A stretch of DNA of 64,000 nt, taken from the NCBI GenBank assembly GCA_015501585.1, contig JADNRY010000062.1:205462-269461 (forward strand). Direction: 5' to 3'. This stretch comes from Rhodocollybia butyracea (Eukaryota; Basidiomycota; Agaricomycetes; Agaricales; Omphalotaceae). Position numbers and translations under genes: made by a program. Shown here piece by piece: positions 1 to 13,994 of the stretch; the first letter of the stretch is position 1, and every line of letters starts with the position of its first letter. The notes under the pieces were generated by a model. The model ran no database searches. It was not told the origin of the DNA and saw only the letters and a program-made list of their open reading frames with translations.

Positions 1-651
1 GTGTAAGAAGAGACATCGATCTGATTGAACAGTAAGAACTGGAGGAAAGGAAAGAGAAACCGGCCAGGTGGTCCCTATTTAAGGAACAGCCAAAGGGTTT
101 ATAACGTGGCGCCTGCGCGCAGGTCAACTGTGGCGCACGTGTTGATTTTGCTCAGTTAGAGTGGTCTGTTTTTTTGACGGGGTAAGAGAGACGGATAAAT
201 AAGGGTAAATGTATTTCAGATAACGAAAGTCACAATCTCTCGCTGCATTCCATCCGGCCTCTAGGCAGGGATGGTTTGACTTCAGTTGATCCAACAGCTT
301 AAGTAGTGCCCGAAAAACACTGCGCGTATTTTCAGTAGTGGCCTAAGTATGTTGTCTACGTTAGCATCCAACTTTCCTCCGAGCAATCAAACGCGACGGG
401 ACGTGTGTCCAGGGTCTTTGCCACAGGTTTTGCCTGCAATAATCAACATGTAAATATGCTTAACCAACTCGACCGCGGGTTCTTTTTTATATGTATTCAT
501 TCCATATTCTAGCATAGGCATAAGTAGGACAAGGGGCGGCCCGAGCCCCAATTCTCCATAGTGAATGTAATGGGAAGAGTTTATGAGGTCGATACTACTA
601 GCTACAGGTAAAGCTACTCCTACTGGGAATTAAAAAGATAGAGAATATCGA
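1..651. other. Intergenic, no gene seen
   Basis: I see no convincing ORF, RNA gene or repeat here. The stretch is moderately AT-rich and lies downstream of the cytochrome P450 stop codon at 652-654, so its right part should include that gene's 3' untranslated region. Confidence 0.5.
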
Positions 652-3048
652 TCACAATTCTGGAGCCAGAGTTACTTTCAGTGGCATCGACGACACCTTT
701 CCATCAGCAAAGGGTTGCAAGGAAAGAGATAACTGCTGAATGATCTTCGCCTCAGTAGGCTCAAATTCAAATGAGCGTACAAGAGCAGCAATAATGATCT
801 TGAGCTCCAATACAGCTGAAAATGAAGAGGGCTCAGAAAAAGTAGTAAATAAAAAATGACGTGAAACTCGTCAGAACGATGAAATATCATATGGGAGGGC
901 TCACCAAGTCGAAAGCCAATGCAACTTCTTGGTCCGTCAGCTGCATTCAAGCATTTAGCATGGGATGAGCAATTCACCTCGAATGGTCTATCAAGGTACA
1001 AGATGCCACGTACAAAATGAAGATACACCGGCCCACGGTCCATGAGGGAGCTTGTTTGGAGGAAGAATACCTCCAGGCTCGATCCATCGCTCAGGAATGA
1101 ATTCGTCCGCGTTGTTTCCCCAAACTTGTTGATTGGTGTTGAGAACAGTCCAAGGAATCCGGAATACCTGTATGCGAGGAGAATGAGTTAGGCTCACTTA
1201 CATCAAAAGGAAAAGGCCAACACAAACCTGGCCGGCTTTGATAGTAAACGAAGATACCATTTCACCACTCCCAGTACGGATGGCTTGGTTAAGCGGTATC
1301 ACATCATCTCGAAGAGCAATACGCTCAGTGGGTGCACCAACGGGGTGCAAACGTAGCCTAAAATTCAAAACACGATCCATGGTAAGTACATACCATTTTG
1401 ACTCGATTTTCAAGGCAAATATTGAAAGAAGAACTCAAAAAACATACCCCTCTTTCGCTACAGCATTGAGATACTCAAGCCCGACAATAGTACTATAGTC
1501 AAGAGAAGCCACAGATCGAATTTCTTGCTGAAGCTTGCGTTGAATCGAGGGATTTCGAGCCAATTGAAGCAGTATAAAGTCAACGGTGACTGCAGTTGTC
1601 TCGTGCCCGGCTATCCTGTAGTTTATAACCGTAATGTGTAATTAGTGCTAGGTAGGCGCTTTCGATTGACGTACAAAAAGGTTGAAATCTGATTAAAACA
1701 AGATTCAAATGAGCAAACCACAGCAGTATCAGCGACAGGATTTACATTGTCAAGTAGTTCAACGGTGGTCAGTCGAGCTTCCGATTTGTCCCTCTTGTCA
1801 TGGACTAGGAGAGATAATATATCATTACCATGAAGAACATTCATGTTTTTGGAGTTGTCTGATATAAGTTTCCCTGCGAGTTTGTGTATGATCCGTCTCA
1901 CCACACCGTCCCGAAAAGCTGCTATGGGAAACTTGATAATCCAAGGGAAAACATTAATCACAATGGGAGCCACGAATCCCGTGAATGTCCGCGTCATAAC
2001 CATGTCGTGGCGCCAGGCAGAACTGATTGCTCTCCCTTCTGTACTCTTGCCACCTTCGAAATCATGTCCAAAACCAACTCGTCCTATGATATCTAGACTG
2101 TAACTGTGTGTAAAAATGACCGAAATCTTCAGCATGCCAGTGAAACCTACGTGCAAGCGGACATAATAGGAACCACATCTACAATATCGTCATTTGTCTC
2201 GCCGGTCGCTATCAAGGTAGAACGGAGATTTTGGGTCATCTGGTACCAGTATAGGCCTCGGTGTGAGTTTGATTCGCCGATATTGATACGTATACAAGCA
2301 TGAAAACCCACTGACCTTATCTACACAGGAGAATATATCGTCAGCCATGGCCTCGACAGCACTGGATCTAAGTTTGGTATGTTTTAGTATGAACTCTCAT
2401 CAGAGATAAAACTCTGTACATACGTGAACGCTGGTGCTAGCAGTCTGCGCTGGTATTTATGGTCTTCGCCTTCGACGCATACAAGGCCTTTTCCAATGTG
2501 TCTTGTGATGAGCCGTAGAAACGCAGGGGCTTTCACTAAGCACACAATAGTAAGTACTGCCTAGAGAACGCAGAAGGCTCCAGAGAAGCACCATATCGAT
2601 TTGAATTTTGCAGTATGTGTTGAGCAGCAGAGTTATCACCCACAATGATCTAATATCAAAAGACAAGTCAGGAAGACCTAGTAGGTTAGATACAGTGAAA
2701 GGGCCAGCTGGAATCCCGCTGTGTACGTACAATGTCAGGCTGAAAGAGAGCTGCTTTGATCCTATACACTAGTCCGATCGATGCTGCCCACTTGATGTAC
2801 ATTTCAGAAGCCTCATGTTGGAAAATTTCGAGCTCATGTCCCCATATCCAGCTTGTTTGGTTTGGGTACTGGATTACCAGTTGATTTTGAGAAGATAGTC
2901 AATGAGAGTTTATTGAAGGACCGGCGAAACTCACAGGCATTGCAAGCTGTTGTGCTGTGCTTCGCTTAGTCTGCACATATCTCCAGAACAAGGACGTCAA
3001 GATCAAGATACTGAAAAGAAGTGAGTAATTGTTGTCAATCATGATCAT
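652..3048 (-). CDS. Cytochrome P450 monooxygenase (multi-exon)
   Basis: A haem-thiolate monooxygenase, probably anchored in the ER membrane and using a P450 reductase. The substrate cannot be told from sequence. The start ATG (3046-3048) opens an N-terminal hydrophobic anchor (LLFSILILTSLFWRY), followed by about eight short introns. Recognisable landmarks are the I-helix motif IAGHETT (around 1590-1620), the K-helix region ending in RLHP (around 1340), FIPERW in the PERF region (around 1100), and the haem loop FSDGPRSCIGFRL. The haem loop is restored only when the intron between about 922 and 1016 is spliced, because the conserved F lies on one exon and the cysteine on the next. The protein ends ...LKVTLAPEL and looks complete. 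A decayed second copy of its 3' half lies at 29313-30061 and 44902-44957. The family is certain; the exact exon ends are less so. Confidence 0.92.
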
Positions 3049-3729
3049 TGGTCAAAAGTTCTGAATGAGAGCGATAGCGGTGAGTCTTTTGTCGTATCCT
3101 GTATGTCTATCTAGCGACTGTGCCTTGCAATCCTACGCCAGGTTTTTATACCCTTGTGGGGAGTTGTTTGTCTGCCGTTTTGCTCTTCGGTATTTTTCCG
3201 GTAAGTTGATCTACCCAGTTTCCATTGACTTTCGGACCTGTCTAATTTTTTTTGAAACTCAAGTCGGTCAAATGTTGCCTCCCCCAGGCAAACTCTTTAA
3301 GTTCGTTCACAGGCAAGCCGTGCAAACTTGTACAGTCTGCTATTAGTCCGCGAATACCGTACTGCGACAATTTTTTCCTCATTAAGATGACTAACTATTC
3401 GGACTGTTAGCCAATCGAGTCGCGCTGAAGCAGATGTCAGATGTTTTTGTACAAGAAGAAAGATAATGCAGGATAATGCTCGTTGCTATCGCCAGGTAGA
3501 AATAGCCTTTTCTCTCCTGTTATTGGATTACGTTCCGTGGGTTCTGTAACATGGTTGTGTGCCTTCATCCTCGGAGCCGGTAAAGAAGGGAGCAAAAGCC
3601 TCGTGGAACATTGGAGGGAAAAGTCAAGAAGAGATAGTAAAAAGCGTTTCGCTAATCCGATCAAAGGCGCGTTTGACCAGGTTCGACCCGGTCCCCAAGA
3701 TGAGCTTGATTACGCCGATATGGATTATT
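3049..3729. other. Intergenic, upstream of P450
   Basis: Promoter side of the P450 gene and downstream flank of the tRNA-Tyr gene. Short open frames occur on both strands, but none shows a recognisable domain or consistent exon structure. One plus-strand frame runs straight through the tRNA, which argues that these frames are chance. Confidence 0.5.
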
Positions 3730-3825
3730 CCGACCTGCCTGGTTCGAACAGGCGACCCCGAGATGTGTTCATTACACTTGTTCGCCAGTTACAGTCTCGT
3801 GCTCTTCCTACTGAGCTAAGGTCGG
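3730..3825 (-). tRNA. tRNA-Tyr(GUA) with intron
   Basis: Read on the minus strand, the sequence folds as a 96-nt tRNA precursor. It has a 7-bp acceptor stem (CCGACCT with AGGTCGG), a D arm (GCTC/GAGC), an anticodon stem CGAGA/TCTCG with loop CTGTAA giving anticodon GTA, and a T arm GCCTG-TTCGAAC-CAGGC. A 24-nt intron sits one base 3' of the anticodon, the canonical position, as is usual for eukaryotic tRNA-Tyr. The genomic sequence does not encode CCA, as expected. Confidence 0.95.
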
Positions 3826-4038
3826 ATTCATTGAAGGGAAAAAGCACTGGACAACTCGCGAAAAAATTGACCATCTAACTAAACTTTGTGAAGTAAAGAC
3901 AGCCGACAAGTATCTGACGACAAGCGCGTGTCCAAATTCCTATGGCCATTTGATTTCTCCTCTCAAAATCCAATCTATGGTCGATTGTTAGGTATTGGAT
4001 TAGTCCGAGGCTAGCCGTTAAATGAATTTACCAAGCAT

Positions 4039-5633
4039 TCAAGTATCATCTTCCAATGCCAAACACTGTAATAAAATCAGTCGGCGGCGCATGTGAATTG
4101 TAGAGCGCAAACAGACTCACACGAAATTCGACAAAATTCGAAGTACCACCACCTCTGGCGGTCGACGAGGGCATCAGAAACTGAAGGCTCAACAACCCTT
4201 CGTTATCAATGCGTAAAGATGTTTTGACCGATGACTGCAGAGCACGCATGGTGCGAGCAATATGAGAGAATCGATAACTTAGGCCTACTCCGTCAAAGGA
4301 AGAAATAAGATACACATTAAAACGACAAACCTGAAGCTGACAGATTTGACACATTCAAAGGATTCCAAAACATCTCGATCATTCGGATAGTCCATCTACA
4401 AATGAGGTTATTGGCGAGGTCATTGCGCACGCAATAAAGTGGACTTGCTTCAGTGGTGCCAAAGGTACCTGTAGCCTCGATGCGGAGGTTCGGTTTGGCC
4501 TGCATACGCGCACGTTGCCGTTGTCTGGCTGTTTGAGCACCTGTAGTATCTGGAAGGTCTGGAGGATTCCCTATGAAGGTGAGTTTGTCGCATGAAGGAT
4601 CCAGTTCCGATAACGCATCACGAAGCCATGACGACTATGGGATGATTAGAATACCCCAAGTCTACAATCCAGATAGAACCCACCTTGAGAATTATCTTCA
4701 GCACCCTATGATTTCTTTCAGAAAAGATGACGCGGCAACAGAAAACAAGTCGTACATTTGCTCCGAGTCGAAAGGTAGCTCAAGGTGTGGCTCCGCGTCG
4801 AAAGTAGCTATTTCACAAGTTGTCGTCGGACCGGTTGCATCTTCAGCACTAGGAGCATTCAGAAACGCGTCTGGTCACGGTTGTACTAGACTCACATGAT
4901 TAAGGTCAAGGGATACCCCGGACCTATATATGTCAAGCGCATTCCCGTCTGTCTTTCAGAACCACCAAAGAACTGATCTATTCGTCCTGACTTTGTTTTC
5001 TTGTTACCCCTTTCGTGGTCTACCTCTCCTTCACCGTTGCTTTCATTCCCATCGGAATCATCGCCAGGCTTTTTCCATGCTTTGAATCTACCTGGTTTAT
5101 TGGAGCCACCTGCTGTTCCAAATATGTTGAGACACTCTAGAAAGATATTGAGGGGTATTTCGAAAGCAGAATTGTAAACCACTTCTTCGGCTTCAGCCTG
5201 TTGAGACGGTTGACCTTCAGCGATCTCAGGGACTTCTGCATGATATGTGAATTCGTCGAAAACATCCGCGAAGATATATGCTGTCCCTGTAAAGCACTAT
5301 CAAGAATCATAAACGCGTTACGCTGCCAGAATTCACTCACCAAGAAGTGTCCGAGATTCTTCAACCACTACAACCAGTCCTTTATCAGTGATCGTGATAG
5401 TAGCTCTCTTACGACCGAGGACAAGGTATGATATGAAGTTTTAATCGTCGAAACATTCAATATTGCGAGAAGGAAATGCTAACATTGGCGAAATTTACAC
5501 CGCGTAAAAGAGCGCTGAAATATCGAACATCGTGTACAGAAGCTTTCAGAACCTGTTCATGCGTAAGCTGGGACTATAAGCATAACAGTGTAATACCGTG
5601 TAGTCTTACAGGTGAGCTTTCCACTTGAGACAT
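4039..5633 (-). CDS. rad1: Rad1 subunit of the 9-1-1 DNA damage checkpoint clamp
   Basis: Rad1 (Rad17/Rec1 family) forms the PCNA-like Rad9-Rad1-Hus1 ring loaded at damaged DNA in the nucleus to activate the ATR-type kinase. The start ATG is at 5631-5633. Spliced exons give MSQVESSP, then VLKASVHDVRYFSALLRGV, TITITDKGLVVVVEESRTLLG, a clear IFADVFDEF block, IPLNIFLECLNIFGTAG, MRLTYIGPGYPLTLI, ALSELDPS, MDYPNDRDVLESFECVKS and SSVKTSLRIDNEGLLSLQF, ending in FVEFRCLALEDDT. These blocks follow the order of human Rad1 (FIQAGIFQEF, LNLTVLLDCLSIFG, GYGYPLML, VSIRTDNRGFLSLQY). About eight introns of 40-70 nt are needed, all with GT-AG ends. The insert after IFGTAGG is an acidic, lysine-rich disordered loop. 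Nothing appears broken. Confidence 0.9.
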
Positions 5634-5735
5634 TCTGATGTGTTCCGAGTTGAATGAACGAACATGAATGATTCAACTCTAGACGCTTGTCTGAATTCGA
5701 CAAGTCTCATAGGCGTTTGAGCCAATACAACCAGC

Positions 5736-5824
5736 GCATTAATGGGGTAGTGGTAACCTGGGTCGTTGCCATCTTACGTAAGTATCAACTCGACCCGCCG
5801 GGGGTTCGATTCCCTCTTAATGCA
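5736..5824 (+). tRNA. tRNA-Gly(GCC) with intron
   Basis: An 89-nt tRNA precursor lies in the gap between rad1 and glr1. The acceptor stem is GCATTAA/TTAATGC with discriminator A. The anticodon stem GGTCG/CGACC has loop TTGCCA giving anticodon GCC, and the T arm is GGGGG-TTCGATT-CCCTC. An 18-nt intron (TCTTACGTAAGTATCAAC) interrupts the loop after position 37. All stems pair, so I regard the gene as functional. Confidence 0.88.
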
Positions 5825-5968
5825 TCGTAAAGTCTTTTTTTCCATTTCACTCCCCGAAAATGCTTTGCAAATCAGTAGCACTAAAATCAAGCTGAAGTTA
5901 TCATTGATTGTTTTTAACATACTTGTTTATACAGCGGTACATGTAAAACAACTAGGGCTCAGCTCAGC

Positions 5969-7711
<1,743 letters not shown>

Positions 7712-7776
7712 TGTTACTGGCGACGAAATGCTAAAAGCTCGTGCAATCTTTGAAGAAACTTGAGATGATTCCTTAT

Positions 7777-7794
7777 TCAGGCGATGATTTTCAT
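7777..7794 (-). promoter_or_regulatory. Five-codon upstream ORF in the glr1 leader
   Basis: Upstream of the glr1 start, the first ATG on the minus strand opens a frame of five codons (MKIIA) ending in TGA, out of frame with glr1. If it lies in the mRNA it could damp initiation at the main start or favour a non-AUG start for the extended form. Whether it is transcribed is unknown. Confidence 0.35.
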
Positions 7795-7829
7795 ACCGAA
7801 GATAACCTGGCACTTGGAGTTGAGTGCGT

Positions 7830-8286
7830 CAGCCTTAGGCGATGAGGAAGAAAGGCACGGAAAGCCAGGATTCGGTACGAAAAGGAGTACTGTTTGAGCT
7901 TATATACGGGCTCGGACGCTTTCCGACTTTAGACAAGACGCGTATCTGAGATAGTATCTGTCAGCCTCGCGAATCACAGGGCAAAAACGGAAAATTCCGT
8001 CATTCTTCTGTAATTTGCCGAAAACTCAAGTTGAACTCAAGCCTCAAGGTTTTCTCGAATAGCATTATAGATCTCAACTCTTTTTGCCCCCTTTACCTCT
8101 CTTTTCCCAACTTGAAAAACTTGGAAAACCCGAGTCTGAGCTTCAAGCCTCAAGGCCTCAAGGCCCCGGGGAACATCGCCGCCTGGAAAATGTACTCATG
8201 AAAGGCCTCCTTATCACCAAGATAGTCGCAACCGTGTAGATGTCATTTACTAATGTATTCTAATAAGCAAAAGAGCACCCGAGTCA
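7830..8286. other. Intergenic with short CCTCAAGG-type direct repeats
   Basis: Promoter side of glr1 and 3' flank of the PI-PLC gene. Around 8030-8170 the words CAAGCCTCAAGG and GGCCTCAAGG recur. They look like simple local duplications. No ORF or RNA gene is supported. Confidence 0.4.
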
Positions 8287-9801
8287 CTAGCCTTCTTCTG
8301 GCTGACGCCCTCTAAAGTTACATTCAACCAGGAGTTCGACTAGGGCATGCTCCGGTCTGTCATAAAAGTCCATCAATACCCAGCCACGCAAACGGGGTTC
8401 GCTCAAGGAAAGATTCTGCTTCGTGGCTTCAACAGTATCTCCTGACGTGCTGCTTAACGCATCTAAAATCCATCTTCCCACACGGCTGTTGACCCCTTCG
8501 ACACCAAGACCCCATTTTGGCCAACCAAAACCTTGGGCAATAGTTTTTGGCGCAGCCCAAGGAAAAGATGATGCAGATGTGTATACAATAGATAATGTTG
8601 GACGCACGTCATCCGGGGAAATAAGAAACTCGGTCGCTAACGAGACCTTCTCTGGGATGTACAGAAATGAAGGTATTGCATACCTGAGTAGAATGAGTTG
8701 AGCATCGATACAGAACTGTCACTATATACACACCAGTCATGTGTCCGAACATGGACATTCTTGCATTGCCAAGTGAAGCCATCCTTTTTACTATCTGGCC
8801 ACGTCGTAGGATGGATTCCAAGGCCTTCCAATCCATTCTCCCACTCCGCGCCATTTCCACCAAACCGACTCAACAAGATCACTTTTCCTCTTACTTCACC
8901 GAGTTTTGGTACTCGATTCTCTAGAAACAACATATTCAAACTACCACCAAGACCATTCATGAACTCTTCACGGACAAGACGCGAAAAAAGCGTTTGTGGC
9001 GTAGTGCTGTAATCTTCCTGTTTCACGGACATGACAATGGTTTCTCTGCAAGAAGCAGGAGATCTGAGGAACGCGTATACTGTAGACAATATGGTTTGAA
9101 AGGGCGTTTTTTGAGGATAAAGGCCATGATATGCAATGAGCCCGCCTTCAATGACGGCTAGCCGAATGTCCAAAACTCGGATACCATTGTGTAGCTGAAC
9201 GTTTAACGGGGTCTCGATGGACTGGCATTGAGATATTATCCAACCGTAAAATGCCATGCTATACACCGTGGATAAGTATTCTAAACTGGGAGCAAAATTT
9301 GTGGCCAACGCACGTATCATGGGTCCCGGGAAGCAGCAACGAATAGAGCGGTGTTGCATCTGGCATTTCAGACAAGAAAGAGGCCAAGTTCCTCTTCGGA
9401 AATATCGTAAACTGGTGCAGTCCACCGACAGGCTGGTCGTTTAACTCTATTAGTATGGACTGAGCTCACATTAGAACACAACTGCATTCATGTACCCGAG
9501 TTCCATAGATTCTCCACTGGCAGTCAGACGGAACCTTGACTGCTTGCCACGATGCACCCAAAGCCAACGAGATTTTCAATTTCCAACTTCCTGGCTTCGT
9601 CTTTACTGAATCCGGGCCTGGTTCTTTAGAACTGTTGAGTAGCACGTAAGAGCATCGAGGAGGTAGAATAACCAATTGGGAAAGTTCGGGAGGAAGAGCT
9701 ATTGTATCTGAGCTGGAACAGCACAGGACATCTTGGTCCGTAAGATTCAGAAATCGCACACTCTGCATGGAAGAAGAAAGGTTCTTGTGAGAATATACCA
9801 T
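8287..9801 (-). CDS. Phosphatidylinositol-specific phospholipase C X-domain protein
   Basis: A single-domain, bacterial-type PI-PLC fold rather than the large EF-hand/C2 type. The start ATG is at 9799-9801. An N-terminal region of about 110 residues precedes the X domain. The catalytic strand SLLLPGTHDT carries the first active-site His. QCQSIETPLNVQLHNGIRVLDIRL carries the acidic residues, and IAYHGLYPQKTPF carries the second His. RETIVMSVKQED and VRGKVILLSRFGG follow in the usual order. The C-terminal part (GWPKWGLGVEGVNSRVG...) ends at the TAG at 8287-8289. Two introns near 9310-9470 must be removed to link the parts. The one after THDT would be only about 28 nt, so that junction is uncertain. 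The likely role is cleavage of inositol lipids or GPI anchors at a membrane; the true substrate is unknown. Confidence 0.82.
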
Positions 9802-9984
9802 GAGGCGTGATGGTCAAAGCAGGGCTTGGATTTTATATCGTGGCACTGGCAGTACGCAGAAACAACGAAATAGTGAATTGGAATTATATTATAGTCAATA
9901 TAGGCTGATTGCTACGAATACATACACTGGAGATGCGCAATTGATACAAAGAATCCAAATACGAAAGCAAAAATAAAAAAACAA

Positions 9985-12900
9985 TCATAGTTTTAAAAAA
10001 TCAAATACTCCCAAAGTGTTTCCAAAACCAGCAAGGCTACGAGAACGAGTGACTATGAAAGGCGTCACCCGAGTAAATGGTAAACGAGGAATAATAGAAC
10101 GGTAGGAAGCAGACGACTGTAAATGGGAAGGAGAGGAAAGATCTAGCTCGTTGTTCACCACTAAGACGGACGATAGTGGGGAGCTTTGGAGCAGCGTTGT
10201 ACATGGGTCAAAACTCCATATTTCCCATCGATCCAGAGTTGACATTGACAGCCCTTGGACAGACAAGGCTTTCAGAGCACAAGAAGGACTTGTAACCCTA
10301 TTAGACGGTGACCCTCGAGACTTTCGTCGAACACCAATAATCTTCCCATCGTATATGTCCCATCCTCCTCTATCACATGTTGTATCGCCCACTCGAATTA
10401 TATACGCATCCTGCCATACTAGCGAAGGAAAACGAGACACCTCTCGAGGACCCACTGTCTTGCGTAATTCACTGTCCTCGTTATCTATCTGAAGAGAGAA
10501 TGTCCCTGAAACCCGCCGATTAGACTCTTTCTCGGAGGCTCGCCTTGAGTGGACACCATGGCCAGAGACGGGAAAAGGTGATACATCAGAGTTGGTGAAT
10601 TTTTTTATTTGAGAGATCATTGGGGAAGTAGATCCCACAGAGGATATACTACTGGCACGAGAGCGGCCTCCTAGTGAGTTATCCATCGACATTTTCTTGC
10701 GATGAGTAGTGGTAATGGATGCACAAGAACACCGGCGGGAGCCGTCCGTCACGAACTGCTTGAAGAACCTCACAACATGGTCTACAGAGAAGCTCAGTAA
10801 GAAAGAGTCCGAGGGTAGATGTCCACATGACCGGCAGTTTTCGGCTGGTACAAGAGAGACGCGCAGTTGGTTAATACGTCCGTAGGCTTCTTCCAGAATG
10901 CGAATACAGTCTCCTGTATGTCCATCCCATAATGAAACGATACCAGCTTCAGTCGCGGTTGCGATGATAACACGTTTCTCCCCGGCCATGGGGGCACAAC
11001 CGATGTGCACCGTTGTAACGATATCAAGTAAGTTACCTGCTTGAACGCAGAAATCGTCCGGAATAAGAGCATTGCTATCCCCCGCATCGAACAACTCGAG
11101 AAATCCATCATTCAAGCAAAAGGCGACCACCAGTCTATTTTCTGGCTTGACGCGGACCAGCTTTGAGCGGACTACGCTCCCCGAATGCGAAGGCTTGATA
11201 TAAACAAGCCCAGACAGATCTTTCACAGCGTACTTGGCCACTGCCCCGCTCTCGTAAACAGCTACAAGATGCACCGCGTGCAGTGGTGCAAGAACGGGAG
11301 ATGCGGGAGTCGAAATAGGAGGGGACGTTCCTCCAAATCTGGGTATGAACTGCATCTCTACCACTCCTGCGGAAGAGTCTGGAAGAGATAGTTGCGGTAA
11401 CGAGCGAACATTGTCGTTACGGATATCCCATACAGCAATGACACCGGCGCCTGTACCAACGGCACAGTAATCCCCGTCATCATCCATAGCGACACTTGTC
11501 AGCGTAGACGACGCAGAGGAAGAACCAGGGAATTGTAACAGAATATCCGAAACGTCAATGGAGAAGTGGTCCGATAAATCTGTTCGCCAAATGGTCACCT
11601 CGTTATGCAATCCAACCGTCATCGCAACGCGTCCATCAGAGCTTGTAGCTATAAGCTCTACGTCACTGGAGAAGGTTCGAGGAAGAGTCGAGAAAGAGAC
11701 GTGACGTTCTAAAGCTGCAAGTTCTTCTGCTGACGGTGATGATTTAGGAGGCTCAGCACGATTTTGCTGGGCATCTAGCAATTCTGTGTCTTTGAGCAGA
11801 TACAGACATAGTAGCCATAGAAGAAATGTAGTAGCTGCAATCGGAAGGACCATGATTTTACCAAGCCAAAATACTGTGCGCAGAGTGCGAGCGAAAGACC
11901 GATAGTTTTTGTGCTCGCCGGGGTTGTTGAATTTGATACTGTCCGTGTTCGGTCTGAGAGTTAGAAACGTTGGAGCTTCAATCCGGATATGCAACGCTGT
12001 GTTGGTAGGATTGAGCAAGTTCCAGATTCGCGAGTCTGAACCCATATCTTTATTAGGAATAGCGGTGATTTTGTCGGGATTTCTGAAAAGAGCACCATGA
12101 GGAGTTGCCTGAGGATTGATCGGCGCCTCTGAAGAACTTGCAGGCATGGTGATGTAGTAGAGCGTAGCTGTTATCGCCAAAAGCTATACACGTAATGAGC
12201 AAGGAAGTTCACGTTGGAACAAGCTAAACGCTCACTAGAAAAAGGCTAAGATTCTTCGTAGCACGCCCTCTGAAAAGCTTGCGAGTCAGAATGCGCCAGC
12301 TCGAGTTTGGTTTGGTGGGAGAGCTTTCTGTAGCGGATAAAGCCAAACCAGAATCTTGGCGAATGAGTTCCTCGAGCTATATAGATTCCCCAAGTTAACG
12401 AATGGTCAGCGGAGTCTATTATGTGGAGATTACCTCGAGACGCTGCATATCGATTGAAAGGACCGCCAAAAAGAATGTATGGGCAAGAAACCAGTGTGCG
12501 ACGAGAACAACAATTGCAAATACGCAAAACTGGCGAATCGAGCCTGCTGCATATACCGCAAGGACGCCGAGGATTGAATTGTAAGATACGACCTTCAGTG
12601 TATTTGAGGTGCCGGCGCGACTCAGGCCCTCGGCGATCCGTTGTTTGACTGTGAGCGTAACAGATGTACGCCCAACAGCGTCCACCAGGTTGAACATGTT
12701 CTCCGCTCCGACGAAGACGATGACTATGGGTAAAAGCTCCCTAACAAATTAAATCAGAATATAATGCAGACTTCAGATTTAAAACAAAGCACACCATGGC
12801 ACCATTGTAACTTTAAATCCAACGAGGGCACAAACACTAAGACTGGTGATTGTACTTACGACAATCTCTACCAATGCAGTGAATGCAATACCAACACGAG

Positions 12901-13896
12901 AGTGTACACTTTTCATCTGGCGCATCGACCAGAACACATACACGAAAAAGATGGCGTAAGAGAGATACAGAAACACTGATATTGCATATCTGCTCTTGTT
13001 TGTTCCGAACTGGGCGAAAACTTATAAATCATCAGAAGCATAGATGATATCAAAACACACCTCAAGTGCAATTATAGTCGGTTCTTGAGGGGAATCTCTC
13101 ACTTCTGCTTCCTGTCCCACAGCAGCTCGGACTGCCTGTAACCATGCTGCATGTTCAGAAGCACTAAAACACCCAGATTGAGGGAAAAAGTACGTCAACG
13201 CCAGAAAGTTGGCGAAATCGAGGGTAGAATCCTCGGATCGTCCTGCAAGGACCATTCCTGGAGAGATTGGTATTCCGTCTATAGATACGATTTTAGAAGG
13301 AGCGAGATTGTCAAGAATGTTGGTATCCATCAATAGAGCTTCTCGATCGTGTCCCCAAAACTCCAAAGGAGATAATACAAAGCATCCGCCATGTGCATTC
13401 CGTATACACGACGAAGAAATAGACTGCTCAAGCCTGCGTTCGAAATTAAGGGTGGAAAAGAGAATTCCGTGGTTCAGTGCGCTATGGTCACCGGATTTTG
13501 AGCTCTGGACGAGCAACCGTTCGACTCTGATGGTACGTCCATTACCACACTGTGCGCGAGATACAGCATCTTCTCGAGAACGCAAAGAATCATAACCGGA
13601 CCACAGGTCTGCGAGATCATGCTGAGCGTGGACGCTGGAGTTTGGAGAAATAAGAACGTCGAAAATGGAGATGGATTTCGCCTGGGATGAATACAGGGCG
13701 AGTGCTGGATAAAAAAGAGAGGTGATAACGACACATGAGACCAGAATTATACGGATCTGGTGAGTAGCACAATGACTAGAAGAGAGGAGAATCAGTAGAT
13801 ATGACAAGGCAGTAAAGTGAAAACCTGCAGTCCAAATTTAATAAAGAAACGTTGACTGTATGTTATGGCAAACTGTAGTAGCGAAAAGTGGGGCAT
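9985..13896 (-). CDS. scp1: SCAP/Scp1, sterol-sensing escort protein of SREBP
   Basis: SCAP binds the transcription factor SREBP in the ER and takes it to the Golgi for cleavage when sterol or oxygen is low. The ATG at 13894-13896 begins MPHFSLLQFAITYSQRF, then a first membrane segment (IRIILVSCVVITSLFYPALA) and a long lumenal loop. Multi-pass segments at 12780-12980 and 12250-12700 form the sterol-sensing domain, with VGRTSVTLTVKQRIAEGLSRAG and FFLAVLSIDMQRLE. After a further membrane helix (VLPIAATTFLLWLLCLYLL) the C-terminal half of about 600 residues contains WD-type repeats (AMTVGLHNEVTIWR, YCAVGTGAGVIAVWDIR, ATATEAGIVSLWDGHTG), the SREBP-binding platform. The stop is TGA at 9985-9987. 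It is transcribed divergently from pdx1, 98 bp away. Family and architecture are clear; exon edges in the membrane part are approximate. Confidence 0.85.
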
Positions 13897-13994
13897 AGCA
13901 AGGTGAAGAGGTCCCAGCCTATGCAATTCATTCGCTTAGGCGCTCAAAACGGAAAGCCGGCCCCGGTATTTGACGTATTCCTTCAAGACTACTT
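13897..13994. promoter_or_regulatory. Shared divergent promoter, scp1 and pdx1
   Basis: Only 98 bp separate the proposed start codons of scp1 (minus strand) and pdx1 (plus strand), so both 5' leaders and core promoters must fit or overlap here. No clear TATA box is visible. This is inferred from position alone. Confidence 0.4.

Noticed and set aside
3483..3878. 131-codon plus-strand ORF
   Set aside because: It runs through the tRNA-Tyr gene on the opposite strand, has no domain and no splice support.
4573..4899. Plus-strand ORF over the rad1 locus
   Set aside because: Antisense to rad1 exons; the open frame follows from the coding strand's composition.
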